Positions 1-8,105 of a DNA stretch of 64,000 nt are shown here, piece by piece. The stretch lies in NCBI RefSeq assembly GCF_030908245.1, contig NZ_JAVFJJ010000005.1, forward strand, positions 1 to 64,000. Reading direction: 5' to 3'. The stretch's first letter is position 1. Every line of letters begins with the position of its first letter. The notes under the pieces are model-generated. The model was given only the letters and a program-made list of their open reading frames with translations. It searched no databases and was not told where the DNA came from. Source of the DNA: Sinomonas sp. ASV322. GTDB taxonomy: Bacteria; Actinomycetota; Actinomycetes; Actinomycetales; Micrococcaceae. A program made the position numbers and the translations under genes.

Positions 1-255
1 GTTCCAGCACCACGCCGTGACGCGCCGGAACGAGCGGTCGGGGCCCAGGCCGGCCTCGGCCTGCGTGTCCTTTCCCAGCAGCCAGCCGAGGAAGGCCTCG
101 AGCTCGTGCCTGCGGGACAGGTCGGGGCGCCGACGAGTGGTCCCGGCCCGGCACGAGACGCACCTCCACCGCTGCGTCCCCGCGGCGGTCCGCCCGTTCT
201 TTACCAGGACGGACCCGCATACCCGGCAGGACGTCGAATTGGAAGCAACCCTCAC
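1..255 (-). CDS. IS1249-type (IS256-like) transposase, 5' part, runs off the left edge
   Basis: The minus strand reads as the first 85 residues of a transposase from a GTG at 255, with an in-frame stop just upstream. It begins with a zinc-ribbon made of CRVCG and, about 20 residues later, RCVSC. This is followed by FLGWLLGKDTQAEAG and SFRRVTAWCW, which I recognise as the N-terminal pattern of IS1249-like transposases. The catalytic part lies outside the window, so I cannot say whether the element is intact. The 5' end of the element should lie a little to the right of 255, but I could not define an inverted repeat. It borders a patch that is less GC-rich than the rest of the window, which suggests an accessory insertion. 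Confidence 0.8.
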   Translation of the reverse strand, partial: MRVASNSTSCRVCGSVLVKNGRTAAGTQRWRCVSCRAGTTRRRPDLSRRHELEAFLGWLLGKDTQAEAGLGPDRSFRRVTAWCWN

Positions 256-541
256 GCCTAAGGGTCACAGAGTAAGACGACCCCGATTTTCCCGCGCCAG
301 CACTGGGATCCAGGCCAATCCCATCCCCACGTTTTGTCCTATAACCCGCCACGGAGGCCGCCCACGCCGATCCGTCCCACTCGCCTCAGTGAAGGCACCT
401 ACATCGCCGGAAGAGACTGCTCACCACGGAGATGCCCACACCAAACGGTACGGAATTCGCGGGGAACAACACTGAGTCCCCGAAAACGCCGCTAGTTTGA
501 TGCCTGCTCGGATAGAGCTCAAACAGCGATGGGGGATAACC

Positions 542-1006
542 ATGAGTTCACTCTCAATTACTGCCGTAAAGACAGCGCACAAGAGGTCGGTTGCTCTTGC
601 GCTAGCAACCGCCGTGCTGCTCTCGGCGCCAGCGGCAGTACGTTCGGCTTCAGCTTCAAGCGACATCACGGCAGCGTCGAGGTCCGTCGCGGCGACGTCG
701 TTGGCAGCGAACGCGGCGGAAGCTTCAATACCTTCCCCATTGGCCATTGCCGGGACCGGCACGTCAGGACCATCAATATTGGAACACCAGAAGCGAATCA
801 ACATCGGGCCCGTGCTCAACTGGATCAGGTCGGCCGCTCCGTGGGTGTGGAACGCCATGGTCAATGCAGCCAGGTGGGGCTGGAGCGCCTTCATCAATTG
901 GTGGAACGGGTTGGCTGGCTGGATCCGGGGCACCATCAATTGGTTCATCGGCGGCTATCTGTGGGACTTCTTCATGGAACTCCGTCGGCACTTCTTTGGC
1001 TGGTAA
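542..1006 (+). CDS. Secreted tryptophan-rich peptide precursor (candidate bacteriocin)
   Basis: A 154-residue precursor. The ATG at 542 is chosen for the GGGGGA ribosome-binding site just upstream and because it puts a Sec-type signal sequence (KR, then a hydrophobic core, residues 10-35) at the N terminus. Residues 36-80 are Ala/Ser-rich and look like a propeptide. After a KR at 84-85, the last 69 residues contain 11 tryptophans and few charges until a basic tail (LRRH). INIGPVLNWI (86-95) resembles, from memory, the LNVGPTLEWV stretch of the leaderless bacteriocin aureocin A53. A CPBP protease, an ABC exporter pair and a small membrane protein follow on the same strand. Function as an antimicrobial peptide is inferred; no homologue was searched. 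Confidence 0.6.
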   Translation: MSSLSITAVKTAHKRSVALALATAVLLSAPAAVRSASASSDITAASRSVAATSLAANAAEASIPSPLAIAGTGTSGPSILEHQKRINIGPVLNWIRSAAPWVWNAMVNAARWGWSAFINWWNGLAGWIRGTINWFIGGYLWDFFMELRRHFFGW

Positions 1007-1018
1007 AGCATAGTTTGG

Positions 1019-1054
1019 GTCGCGTCCGAGGGAGTCGGCACGCTCGGACGCGAC
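1019..1054 (+). terminator. Hairpin between the peptide gene and its processing/export genes
   Basis: A perfect 12-bp stem (GTCGCGTCCGAG at 1019-1030 pairing with 1043-1054) with a 12-nt loop and no T-run. It lies 12 nt after the peptide stop and before the ribosome-binding site of the CPBP gene. It could be a leaky terminator or an RNA-processing site that keeps peptide mRNA in excess over transporter mRNA. The hairpin is seen; the role is inferred. Confidence 0.5.
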
Positions 1055-1073
1055 TAAATCAGAAAGGTCTTCC

Positions 1074-1790
1074 ATGAGCAGTGCTCTAAATAGAGTCACC
1101 ATTCAATTGGCTTCGCTCTGCGCGATCGCAGTACTGATTTCAACGGTGAGCTATCTGGCACTCTCAACGATTGAGATTGATGGGGATCTAGCATCGGGTC
1201 TTTCAATGGGCGCGACAGCACTCGGGCTGATGCTCTTCTCCCGCCTGTTTGCGATGCAGCCGGCGAGGATGTTAACCACTTCCTACCCAACACAAATTGC
1301 GGCCGCGCTGGCATTGGGGGCAATCTCCGTCACAGCCACATCATTTTTCTATCTTCCAATCGAGAGCGTCCGCCTCGGCCTCATCGGGATTTCGGCAGCA
1401 CTCTTTGAGGAAGTCATCTTTCGTGGACTTCCGCTCTTGATAATTCTTCGAGAATCATGCGCGCCATTGGCCAGTGGCGGCATTATACTTTTGACCTCAA
1501 TTGCATTCTCATCTCTCCACCCTTCCTTGCATCCAGTGATGTATGTGGATCGCCTCGTTTTTTCCGTACTTGCATTCCACCTCGCTACCGCAACAGAGTC
1601 CGTCTGGCCTGCGGTGGCTTATCATCTCTTCTCCAACTCGGCGGCAATAGCGCTCGTCTATTCATTTGAAGATGCCTCCGAATGGGCGATCCTCATCGCC
1701 GATTTGGCAATATTCGTCGGAATCCGTACAATTGTGGCGACGTCATGGGTCGTTGCACATGGACCAGTTGGGGGGATCTGGAACAGATGA
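1074..1790 (+). CDS. CPBP-family intramembrane metalloprotease
   Basis: A 238-residue polytopic membrane protein with the three CPBP (CAAX protease and bacteriocin-processing) motifs: EE at 112-113 in ALFEEVIFRG, FxxxH ending at H149, and HxxxN at H184/N188. These supply the catalytic glutamates and metal-binding residues of type II CAAX prenyl-protease-like enzymes. An AGAAAGG ribosome-binding site precedes the ATG. In bacteriocin loci, members of this family mature the peptide or give self-immunity, and the position right after the Trp-rich precursor fits either role. Its stop overlaps the next start (ATGA), so translation is probably coupled to the ABC ATPase gene. Confidence 0.85.
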   Translation: MSSALNRVTIQLASLCAIAVLISTVSYLALSTIEIDGDLASGLSMGATALGLMLFSRLFAMQPARMLTTSYPTQIAAALALGAISVTATSFFYLPIESVRLGLIGISAALFEEVIFRGLPLLIILRESCAPLASGGIILLTSIAFSSLHPSLHPVMYVDRLVFSVLAFHLATATESVWPAVAYHLFSNSAAIALVYSFEDASEWAILIADLAIFVGIRTIVATSWVVAHGPVGGIWNR

Positions 1791-2704
1791 CACTGCTCGT
1801 CAACCGAATTTCCAAGACGTTCGGAGCCGTACAGGCGGTCCGCGAAGTTAGCTTTTCCTGCGAGTCAAGCTCGATCACGGGCTTCATCGGACCGAACGGA
1901 TCCGGAAAGTCAACGACTCTGAAAATTGTCGCAGGCCTCGTGAAGCCTGACAGTGGCACGGTCTTGTTCAATGGCCAGCCTTACGCCTCTCTAGCAAATC
2001 CGGGTCGAGAGGTCGGGTTTCTACTGGATCCGACGGCCCACCACCCGGGAAGATCCGTGCGAGAGACCGCCCTGCTCAGCGCGATCATGATGGGCCACTC
2101 GAAGAGCCGAGTCCACGAGGTTCTGGAAGCCGTGGGCCTCGCAACCGTCAGCCGCAGGCGCGTTCAGACCCTGTCACTGGGTATGCGCCAGCGTCTGAGC
2201 CTTGCCATCGCCCTTCTTGGTGAACCCAAATGTCTCATACTCGATGAGCCGGGCAACGGCTTGGACGTCGAAGGTATGGCATGGCTCAATGAAGCCCTTC
2301 GTCTTCTCGCCTTAGACGGAGTATCCATACTCGTTTCCAGTCACTTGCTCAGCGAACTCGAAACCTACGTCGATCAGGTCGTTATTATCGATCGCGGGAT
2401 GGTCGTCGCTGCGGAGTCCCTTGAACACCTGAAGACGACCGACCGCACGCATGTCAGCGGCCCTGAGTTACGGAATATTGAACTCGCCCTCCGCGAGGCC
2501 GGACTATCTGTCGAAGCCCACGATGGCTATGGATCTCATTATCTTGAAGTTCGAGCTCTCCCCGAGCTTGTTGGCGAGATCCTCTGGAAGAAGCATCTAC
2601 AGGTGAATTTGCTGCAACAGGGGAAAGCCGATTCGTTGGCAGAATTTTACAAGGGTATTACCTCGCCTGAGTTCGCATCACCCAATAGAACGGATGGTGA
2701 GTGA
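1787..2704 (+). CDS. ABC transporter ATP-binding protein (BcrA/drug-export type)
   Basis: A 305-residue ATPase. Walker A GPNGSGKST is at 35-43, signature LSLGMRQR at 129-136, Walker B CLILDEP at 149-155 and the H-loop histidine at 186. The ATG at 1787 overlaps the CPBP stop and has a GGGGGGAT ribosome-binding site; the open frame upstream has no better start. The C-terminal 90 residues are the usual divergent tail of ABC-2 exporter ATPases. With the following permease it should form a peptide exporter or an immunity pump for the product of the 542 gene. The substrate is inferred only from gene order. Confidence 0.88.
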   Translation: MTLLVNRISKTFGAVQAVREVSFSCESSSITGFIGPNGSGKSTTLKIVAGLVKPDSGTVLFNGQPYASLANPGREVGFLLDPTAHHPGRSVRETALLSAIMMGHSKSRVHEVLEAVGLATVSRRRVQTLSLGMRQRLSLAIALLGEPKCLILDEPGNGLDVEGMAWLNEALRLLALDGVSILVSSHLLSELETYVDQVVIIDRGMVVAAESLEHLKTTDRTHVSGPELRNIELALREAGLSVEAHDGYGSHYLEVRALPELVGEILWKKHLQVNLLQQGKADSLAEFYKGITSPEFASPNRTDGE

Positions 2705-2706
2705 CC

Positions 2707-3450
2707 ATGCCTTCCCTCAGCAATCCGGCAACCAATCCGCTGGGCGTTGCTCTATATGTTGAAATGCGAAAGCTGTTCGATACGCGAAGTGCACGATGGC
2801 TGCTCCTTTTTATGGGGATTTCGGGCATCTTAGCTGTTGGATTGGTCATCGTGCTGTCGATTATGCGGCACGAGCCGTTGAACCTGTCGGCATTGCTAGT
2901 GGTATTGGCACTTCCGGCCGGCTTCGGCACGCCGATCATAGCGATTCTTTCCATCACCTCGGATTGGCAGCACAAGGATGTCATCAAATTTTTTACCTTG
3001 CAGCCCCGCCGAGGCGTCATCCTGGGCGCCAAGTACCTCGCCGTTGGACTGTTTGCACTTGCCATAATGCTTCTTGCATCCTGCCTGGCGCTGCTTACAG
3101 TGCTGGCAATATCGGCAGCAACCGGTTCCGAATTGATCTACGGGGAGATCGGCGCCAATCTCTGGCTGGTCTTCTGCACGACCACGGTCGGCGCCGTCTC
3201 CGGAGCCGCCGTAGGTTCTGCCATCCTCTCCACCCCGCTGGCGATCATCTTCGTTCTATTCCAATCGTTTGTCTTCGATGCGCTGATTGGGCTCGTTGCC
3301 GAGAAGGCGACTCCCTACCTTCAGTCCGGCTCATTTGCCAAATTCCTGACAGAAGGCGGAGATATTCTCCCAGCCATCACATCATGCACAATTTGGATTG
3401 TTATTCCAGCCTCTATTGGCATCTGGCGCAACTTGAAGTCAGACATTTGA
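2707..3450 (+). CDS. ABC-2 type permease
   Basis: About 247 residues with six hydrophobic segments and a short cytoplasmic N terminus (MRKLFDTRSARWLL), typical of the ABC-2 permeases that pair with BcrA-like ATPases. I chose ATG 2707 because GGTGAG lies 5 nt upstream. A GTG at 2701 overlapping the ATPase stop is an equally coupled alternative that adds two residues. It is the membrane half of the exporter encoded with the 1787 gene. Codon use is less GC-biased than in the metabolic genes to the right, like the rest of this locus. Confidence 0.82.
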   Translation: MPSLSNPATNPLGVALYVEMRKLFDTRSARWLLLFMGISGILAVGLVIVLSIMRHEPLNLSALLVVLALPAGFGTPIIAILSITSDWQHKDVIKFFTLQPRRGVILGAKYLAVGLFALAIMLLASCLALLTVLAISAATGSELIYGEIGANLWLVFCTTTVGAVSGAAVGSAILSTPLAIIFVLFQSFVFDALIGLVAEKATPYLQSGSFAKFLTEGGDILPAITSCTIWIVIPASIGIWRNLKSDI

Positions 3451-3481
3451 TCGCACATCCACCGAACGAAAGGCTTCCGCT

Positions 3482-3847
3482 ATGAATATTGGTCAACAGA
3501 AGCAGTTGGTCTTCCAGCTAAGACGAAAGGGAGTGCCGGAGTCCTCGCTGCCTGGCCTGCTGCAGAGCGCCCGCGAGGCATCCGCCGAGCAAGGTTCAAC
3601 GTTTAGTGTGGCTGACTTCGCCGCGAAGGTTCCCAAGGGGCGGCAACGGTCAAAGGGAACCGTCCTCGGACTCATCGCCGCCGCAGTAGTTCTGGCGGGC
3701 CTGGGCGGGCATCTTTTCCTCAGCGGCGTTGTCGGTCTGCCGCTGAGCCTTCCCACACGTCTCTGGTCTATCGCCGGCACCCTTCTCATCTTGATAGCGC
3801 TCGTGTTCGCGGCTCACCACGTTGACCGCAGGCTTCCCGAGGGCTGA
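3482..3847 (+). CDS. Small two-helix membrane protein, unknown function
   Basis: 121 residues. A hydrophilic, probably helical N-terminal half (1-58, QLRRKGVPESSLPGLLQSAR) is followed by a basic linker and two transmembrane segments (about 59-80 and 91-110) with a basic C-terminal tail. The N-terminal part vaguely resembles the helical HAAS/DUF1700 domain found before membrane segments, but I am not confident of that. It starts 31 nt after the permease on the same strand, so it is probably the last gene of the peptide locus. A small membrane protein here would be a natural candidate for dedicated immunity. That is inference from position. Confidence 0.6.
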   Translation: MNIGQQKQLVFQLRRKGVPESSLPGLLQSAREASAEQGSTFSVADFAAKVPKGRQRSKGTVLGLIAAAVVLAGLGGHLFLSGVVGLPLSLPTRLWSIAGTLLILIALVFAAHHVDRRLPEG

Positions 3848-3876
3848 CTGCACGTGAAAGCAGGCCATGCGCCATA

Positions 3877-4599
3877 TCAGACGAGGCGCTCGAGGAGGTC
3901 TGCGAGCTCGATCGGCTTTGTGAGCATGGGAAAGTGACCCGTGTCGATGTCATAGACAGGCATGCCGTCCGCGCGAGCCCGCTCGGTGACCACGGACATG
4001 GGGTCATTCGCAGGGTGTTCGGTGCAAGTGATGTACACACGCGGGATCGTCTGCGTCGCGGGATTCCTCACGGTCATCACTTCACGGTACGTACCGATCG
4101 GGTGCGGGCCACGTCGCGACAACAAGGCCACGACCTTGTCGCCGTCAACCCCTTCACCGACTGACCCAATCCCGCCCAGCCGATCCAACGGCATAGGCGG
4201 GATACGCCAGCCATCCCCAGTTGCCTCCGCCGCCGCTTGAATGCTGTCGCGCACAGGCACGGGCAGGAGATCGAACATCGACATACCGTCCACTGGCAGG
4301 AATGCGTCGAGGTACACCAGCATCGAGATCTGATCAGGGATTCGCTCGCCGACGCCGGCGGCAACCAGTCCCCCGTAACTAAAGCCGACGACAGTGACTC
4401 GATGGACCCCGATCACCTCGCAGACTTGATCGATGTGGTCACTCAGTCGGGTCGCTGGGCCGCCCTCGCTGATCCGCTCGCCAACCCCGACCAGGCTGGG
4501 CGCCAACACCTCATGTCCGCGGCCGCGAAGGACCTCGGCAAAGTCGTCCCAGAGCCATGCTCCGGTTCCAGCGCCATGGATCAAAACGAACTCGCTCAC
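3877..4599 (-). CDS. Alpha/beta-hydrolase (salicylate-esterase-like)
   Basis: 240 residues from a GTG at 4599 with an AGGGG ribosome-binding site; the longer open frame upstream shows no family similarity. It opens with [14 protein letters not shown], the oxyanion-hole region of the plant methylesterase/hydroxynitrile-lyase-like subgroup. The nucleophile elbow is GFSYGG (serine) and the catalytic histidine is in DTGHFPML. The substrate cannot be told from sequence. It is divergent from mscR, with about 190 bp between the two starts. Confidence 0.82.
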   Translation of the reverse strand: MSEFVLIHGAGTGAWLWDDFAEVLRGRGHEVLAPSLVGVGERISEGGPATRLSDHIDQVCEVIGVHRVTVVGFSYGGLVAAGVGERIPDQISMLVYLDAFLPVDGMSMFDLLPVPVRDSIQAAAEATGDGWRIPPMPLDRLGGIGSVGEGVDGDKVVALLSRRGPHPIGTYREVMTVRNPATQTIPRVYITCTEHPANDPMSVVTERARADGMPVYDIDTGHFPMLTKPIELADLLERLV

Positions 4600-4704
4600 C
4601 GGAACCCCTGCCCAACAAATCTTCGCGAGCCGCGACGCGGACGACGTCGACATTCTACTCGCAAACCAGCCCCCAGGGCAGGAGTAGGCCCTCGCCACCG
4701 GAAG

Positions 4705-4718
4705 GTGATCTACATCAC
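4705..4718. promoter_or_regulatory. CRP/FNR-like palindrome upstream of mscR
   Basis: GTGATCTACATCAC fits GTGA-N6-TCAC, the core of CRP/GlxR/FNR-type operators. It sits about 75 bp upstream of the mscR start in the divergent intergenic region. A single short match, so weak evidence by itself. Confidence 0.35.
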
Positions 4719-4791
4719 TTCTCATGGCCATCCCGTAGGCTCCTCAAGGAGCATGGGCACCGTCATGCGTCAGGAGACCGGAGGAACATTC

Positions 4792-5886
4792 ATGGCCGCA
4801 GCCGTCCACGAAGTCAAGGCAGTCGTCGTCCGCGAGAAGGGAGCCCCCGCAACCCTCGAGACGATCCTCGTCCCCGACCCAGGCCCCGGCGAGGCGCTCG
4901 TCGACGTCCTGACCTGCGGCGTGTGCCACACGGACCTCCACTACAAGCTCGGCGGGATCGGCAACGACTACCCGTACCTGCTGGGCCACGAGTCGACCGC
5001 CGTCGTGAGCGCCGTCGGCCCCGACGTCACCGACCTCAAGCCCGGGGATCGCGTCATCCTCAATTGGCGCGCCGTGTGTGGCGAGTGCCGCGCGTGCCGC
5101 AAGGGCCAGCCGCAGTACTGCTTCGCGACGCACAACGCGACACAGAAGATGACGCTCGCCGACGGCACGCCGCTTTCGCCCGCGCTCGGCATCGGCTCGT
5201 TCGCCGAAAAGACCCTCGTCGCCGCGGGGCAGTGCACGAAGATCGACGACGACGTCGACCCGGCCGCGGTGGGTCTCCTCGGCTGCGGCATCATGGCCGG
5301 CATTGGCGCGGCCATCAATACGGGTGCGGTGCAGCGCGGCGAATCGGTCGCCGTCATCGGCTGCGGCGGCGTGGGCTGCGCGGCGATCGCGGGCGCGAAG
5401 CTCGCGGGCGCGACGACGATCATCGCCGTCGACCTCGACCCGGCCAAGGTCGACATCGCCAAGAGCCTCGGCGCGACGCACGGCGTCGTCTCCCGCGAGC
5501 AGGACCCCGTCGAGGCGATCCGCGACCTCACGGGCGGCTTCGGCGCCGACGTCGTGATCGACGCCGTCGGCCGCCCCGAGACCTACAGGCAGGCGTTCTA
5601 TGCGCGCGACCTCGCGGGCCGCGTCGTCCTCGTCGGCGTCCCGACGCCGGAGATGCTGCTCGAACTCCCGCTCCTCGACGTGTTCGGCCGCGGCGGCTCG
5701 CTCAAGTCCTCGTGGTACGGCGACTGCCTCCCGAGCCGCGACTTCCCGATGCTCGTGGACCAGTACCGGCTCGGCCGCCTGCCGCTCGACGCGTTTGTGA
5801 CCGAGCGCATCGGCCTGGGCGACGTCGAGGCTGCGTTCGAGAAGATGCACCGCGGCGAGGTCCTCCGCTCGGTGGTGGAGCTCTGA
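4792..5886 (+). CDS. mscR: S-(hydroxymethyl)mycothiol dehydrogenase / S-nitrosomycothiol reductase
   Basis: 364 residues, ATG at 4792 behind GGAGGAA. A zinc-dependent medium-chain alcohol dehydrogenase: catalytic-zinc residues C42 and GHE 65-67, structural-zinc cysteines C96, C99, C102 and C110, and the NAD fold with GCGGVG. The overall sequence is of the mycothiol-dependent formaldehyde dehydrogenase type, which oxidises the formaldehyde-mycothiol adduct and reduces S-nitrosomycothiol. The next gene is a metallo-beta-lactamase-fold protein, the same neighbour as in mycobacterial mscR loci (Rv2259-Rv2260). In this window it is one of two formaldehyde sinks beside the betaine/sarcosine demethylation genes. 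Confidence 0.92.
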   Translation: MAAAVHEVKAVVVREKGAPATLETILVPDPGPGEALVDVLTCGVCHTDLHYKLGGIGNDYPYLLGHESTAVVSAVGPDVTDLKPGDRVILNWRAVCGECRACRKGQPQYCFATHNATQKMTLADGTPLSPALGIGSFAEKTLVAAGQCTKIDDDVDPAAVGLLGCGIMAGIGAAINTGAVQRGESVAVIGCGGVGCAAIAGAKLAGATTIIAVDLDPAKVDIAKSLGATHGVVSREQDPVEAIRDLTGGFGADVVIDAVGRPETYRQAFYARDLAGRVVLVGVPTPEMLLELPLLDVFGRGGSLKSSWYGDCLPSRDFPMLVDQYRLGRLPLDAFVTERIGLGDVEAAFEKMHRGEVLRSVVEL

Positions 5887-6515
5887 TGGCGGCTCGCATC
5901 GAGCGGATCGTCACCTCGGGCACGTTCTCGCTCGACGGCGGGACGTGGGACGTCGACAACAACGTGTGGATCGTCGGCGACGACGAGCAGGTCGTCGTGA
6001 TCGACCCTGCGCACAACGCCGCCCAGGTCGCAGAGGCCGTGGGCGGGCGGACCGTGACGGCCGTCCTCCTCACGCACGGCCACGACGACCACATCCGGCA
6101 CGCGGTCGACTTCGCCGAACGGGTCGGCGCTCCCCTGCATCTGCACCCCGAGGACCAAATGCTGTGGGAGGACGTCTACCCCGGGACGCGCCCGGACGCG
6201 GAGATCGCGGATGGGCAGCGGTTCGCGGCAGGCGGCACAGAGCTCGTGGCTGTCCACACGCCTGGCCACTCCCCCGGCTCGGTGAGCTTCCATGCGCCCG
6301 CGCTCGGAACGGTCTTCACGGGAGACACGCTCTTCCACGGCGGCCCGGGGGCCACGGGCCGCTCATTCAGCGACTTCCCCACGATCATCGAGTCGATCCG
6401 GGGCCGCCTCCTCACGCTGCCCGCGGACACGGTCGTCAACACGGGCCACGGCGACTCGACCACGATCGGCGCCGAGGCCCCTCACCTCCAGGAGTGGATC
6501 GACCGGGGCCACTGA
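5886..6515 (+). CDS. Metallo-beta-lactamase-fold hydrolase linked to mscR
   Basis: 209 residues, overlapping the mscR stop by one base (TGATG). It has the metal-binding motif THGHDDH (HxHxDH), a later HTPGHSPGS histidine, GDTLF aspartate and NTGHGDST histidine, so both metal sites look complete. The glyoxalase-II-like size and coupling to mscR suggest that it hydrolyses the formyl-mycothiol thioester made by MscR to formate and mycothiol. That role is inferred from context and the glutathione-system parallel. Transcription probably ends at the strong hairpin at 6530-6583. Confidence 0.85.
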   Translation: MAARIERIVTSGTFSLDGGTWDVDNNVWIVGDDEQVVVIDPAHNAAQVAEAVGGRTVTAVLLTHGHDDHIRHAVDFAERVGAPLHLHPEDQMLWEDVYPGTRPDAEIADGQRFAAGGTELVAVHTPGHSPGSVSFHAPALGTVFTGDTLFHGGPGATGRSFSDFPTIIESIRGRLLTLPADTVVNTGHGDSTTIGAEAPHLQEWIDRGH

Positions 6516-6529
6516 CACGGTCTCGCAAA

Positions 6530-6583
6530 AGTACGACGACGAAGGGCGGGCTCCGCGCGGAAGCCGCCCTTCGTCGTCGTACT
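6530..6583. terminator. Strong bidirectional hairpin between convergent genes
   Basis: A perfect 20-bp inverted repeat: 6530-6549 pairs with 6564-6583, with a 14-nt loop that itself contains CCGCGCGG. There is no long T-run, as is common in high-GC actinobacteria. It lies between the convergent mscR-operon and SDR genes. Confidence 0.8.
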
Positions 6584-6599
6584 CTCTGCGACCACCTGC

Positions 6600-7388
6600 T
6601 CAGCTGGTCTTGACGGTTCCTCCGTCGATCACGACGTCGGCGCCGACCAGGCTGAGCGCGGCCGGGGACGCGATGAAGGCGACCAGCCGCGCGACCTCCT
6701 CGGGCTCGGCAATGCGGCCAGAGGCGATGCCGAACATCCCGGGCATCGCGGCCAAGAAGTCTTCGTGCTCGGCTCCGTGGGCGGCGGCGACTTTAGCGCC
6801 GAACCCGTCAGGATCACGCCACAGCCCGGTGCCCACGGGGCCGGGAGACACCGTGTTGACACGCACGCCTCGCGGCCCGAACTCTTCGCTGAGGCGTTTG
6901 CTGAACGCGACCAGCGCCGCCTTGGCTTCGCTGTAGCCGACGGGGCCGGTCGCCGGCACACGGGCATTGATCGATGCGATGTTGATGATCACGCCCTGTC
7001 GGTCAATCAGACTCGACAACGCCGCCCGTGACGTCCAGACGGCGCTGAACAGATTCAAGTCAAAAAGGTTGCGCCACTGCTCGTCGTCGGCGTCGAGAAA
7101 CCCGCCGAGCTTCAGCCGATCCGCGTCACCGGCACCCACGTTGTTGATGAGGATGTCGACTCCTCCAGTTTCGGCGAGAGCGGTTTCGACGACCGTTTGT
7201 GCACCATCGGGGGTGGACAGGTCAGCCGACACCGCCGCCACACTGGCCCGCTCCAATTCAGGAGTGACCGTGCGGGCCGCGCCCACCACGCGGGCCCCTT
7301 CGCGAGTCAACGCTTGAGCAATGGCGAGGCCGATCCCCCGGCTTGCACCCGTGACGACTGCGGTCTTTCCTTCGAGCTGGAGATCCAT
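6600..7388 (-). CDS. SDR-family NAD(P)-dependent oxidoreductase
   Basis: 262 residues. Cofactor motif TGASRGIG near residue 14, NNVG in the central strand, serine in ASINA and the YSEAK (YxxxK) catalytic pair, ending with the usual VIDGG signature. The substrate is unknown. It lies downstream of a TetR gene on the same strand. A site nearly identical to one upstream of tetR covers 7400-7424, immediately before the start, so this SDR is probably the regulator's target and may act on a reactive electrophile or quinone-type compound. That last point is speculation. Confidence 0.88.
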   Translation of the reverse strand: MDLQLEGKTAVVTGASRGIGLAIAQALTREGARVVGAARTVTPELERASVAAVSADLSTPDGAQTVVETALAETGGVDILINNVGAGDADRLKLGGFLDADDEQWRNLFDLNLFSAVWTSRAALSSLIDRQGVIINIASINARVPATGPVGYSEAKAALVAFSKRLSEEFGPRGVRVNTVSPGPVGTGLWRDPDGFGAKVAAAHGAEHEDFLAAMPGMFGIASGRIAEPEEVARLVAFIASPAALSLVGADVVIDGGTVKTS

Positions 7389-7399
7389 CTCAAACCAAC

Positions 7400-7424
7400 C
7401 TTTCTTGAACTACTGGTCTAAAAC
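7400..7424. promoter_or_regulatory. Putative TetR operator, copy 1 (upstream of the SDR)
   Basis: On the minus strand this reads GTTTTAGACCAGTAGTTC followed by AAGAAAG. It matches the site at 8054-8078 at most positions and has the TAGACC-N4-GTTCAA layout of a TetR/NemR-like box. Confidence 0.6.
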
Positions 7425-7462
7425 GTGGGCAAAAGATAGGGCGGCCCGCGGGCCGCCCCTGG

Positions 7463-8038
7463 CTAGAACGTGGAGAGGGTCGTTTCGATGATCCGGTACA
7501 GAACTGGAGCTTCGTGGGTCATGGCCATGACGCGCAGACCTGCGAGTGTGTTCGCGAGGTACTCCGCGTAGGCGCGCGGGTCGAGGTCGCGGGAAACGTC
7601 GCCGTCCCGCTGCCCACGCTGGATCCTCGCTTCGAACCAGCCCGTCGACTCGTCCTGCATCCCCCGGATCTTCTGCGCAATGTCGGCGTCGTGGCCGGCG
7701 AGCTCGACGGCAGTGTTGCCGACGAGGCATCCCCGCCGGAGGGGCTGGGCCAGATCGGAATCAACAACGAACCGGAGCGCGGCGCCGATACATTCACGGG
7801 TGGTGCCGGGATGCTCGAGCAGGCCCTTCGCGAGCTCGGCGACCTGCCGGTGGTAGAGCTCCAGGCACTTGGTGAACAGCTCCCGCTTGCTCGCGAAGGC
7901 GTTGTACAGGCTGCCCTTGGCGATACCCGTCGCCTCCGCGAGCTGAGCCGGCGAGGTGCCGCCGTAGCCGTTGGTCCAGAACGCCTCCATCGCGCGGGAC
8001 AGCACGACGTCGTCGTCGAAGGTCCGCGGTCTGCCCAT
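7463..8038 (-). CDS. TetR/AcrR-family transcriptional regulator
   Basis: 191 residues. The N-terminal TetR helix-turn-helix covers about residues 10-55 (TSPAQLAEATGIAKGSLYNAFASKRELF), followed by an all-helical ligand domain with the conserved GCLVGNTAVEL stretch of the NemR/YcdC-like subgroup. It precedes the SDR on the same strand by 74 bp. Two near-identical sites, before tetR and before the SDR, point to autorepression and repression of the SDR until a ligand binds. Confidence 0.88.
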   Translation of the reverse strand: MGRPRTFDDDVVLSRAMEAFWTNGYGGTSPAQLAEATGIAKGSLYNAFASKRELFTKCLELYHRQVAELAKGLLEHPGTTRECIGAALRFVVDSDLAQPLRRGCLVGNTAVELAGHDADIAQKIRGMQDESTGWFEARIQRGQRDGDVSRDLDPRAYAEYLANTLAGLRVMAMTHEAPVLYRIIETTLSTF

Positions 8039-8053
8039 GCCCCGACCGTAGAC

Positions 8054-8078
8054 GTTTTAGTCCGATAGGTCAAGAACG
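8054..8078. promoter_or_regulatory. Putative TetR operator, copy 2 (upstream of tetR)
   Basis: GTTTTAGTCCGATAGGTC followed by AAGAACG, on the plus strand. It lies 16 bp upstream of the tetR start and shares the GTTTTAG-CC-TAG-TCAAGAA skeleton with the 7400 site. Confidence 0.6.
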
Positions 8079-8105
8079 TCGGGCCTGCCACCAGCAGGTC
8101 GCGGG

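Noticed and set aside
17-475. Plus-strand open frame across the left end
   Set aside because: Its first half is antisense to the transposase N terminus, and the rest has no ribosome-binding site or family features.
542-1006. Reading the Trp-rich precursor as a circular bacteriocin
   Set aside because: No DUF95/SpoIIM-type protein follows, and a Sec signal peptide plus propeptide is present, so the usual circular-bacteriocin layout is missing.
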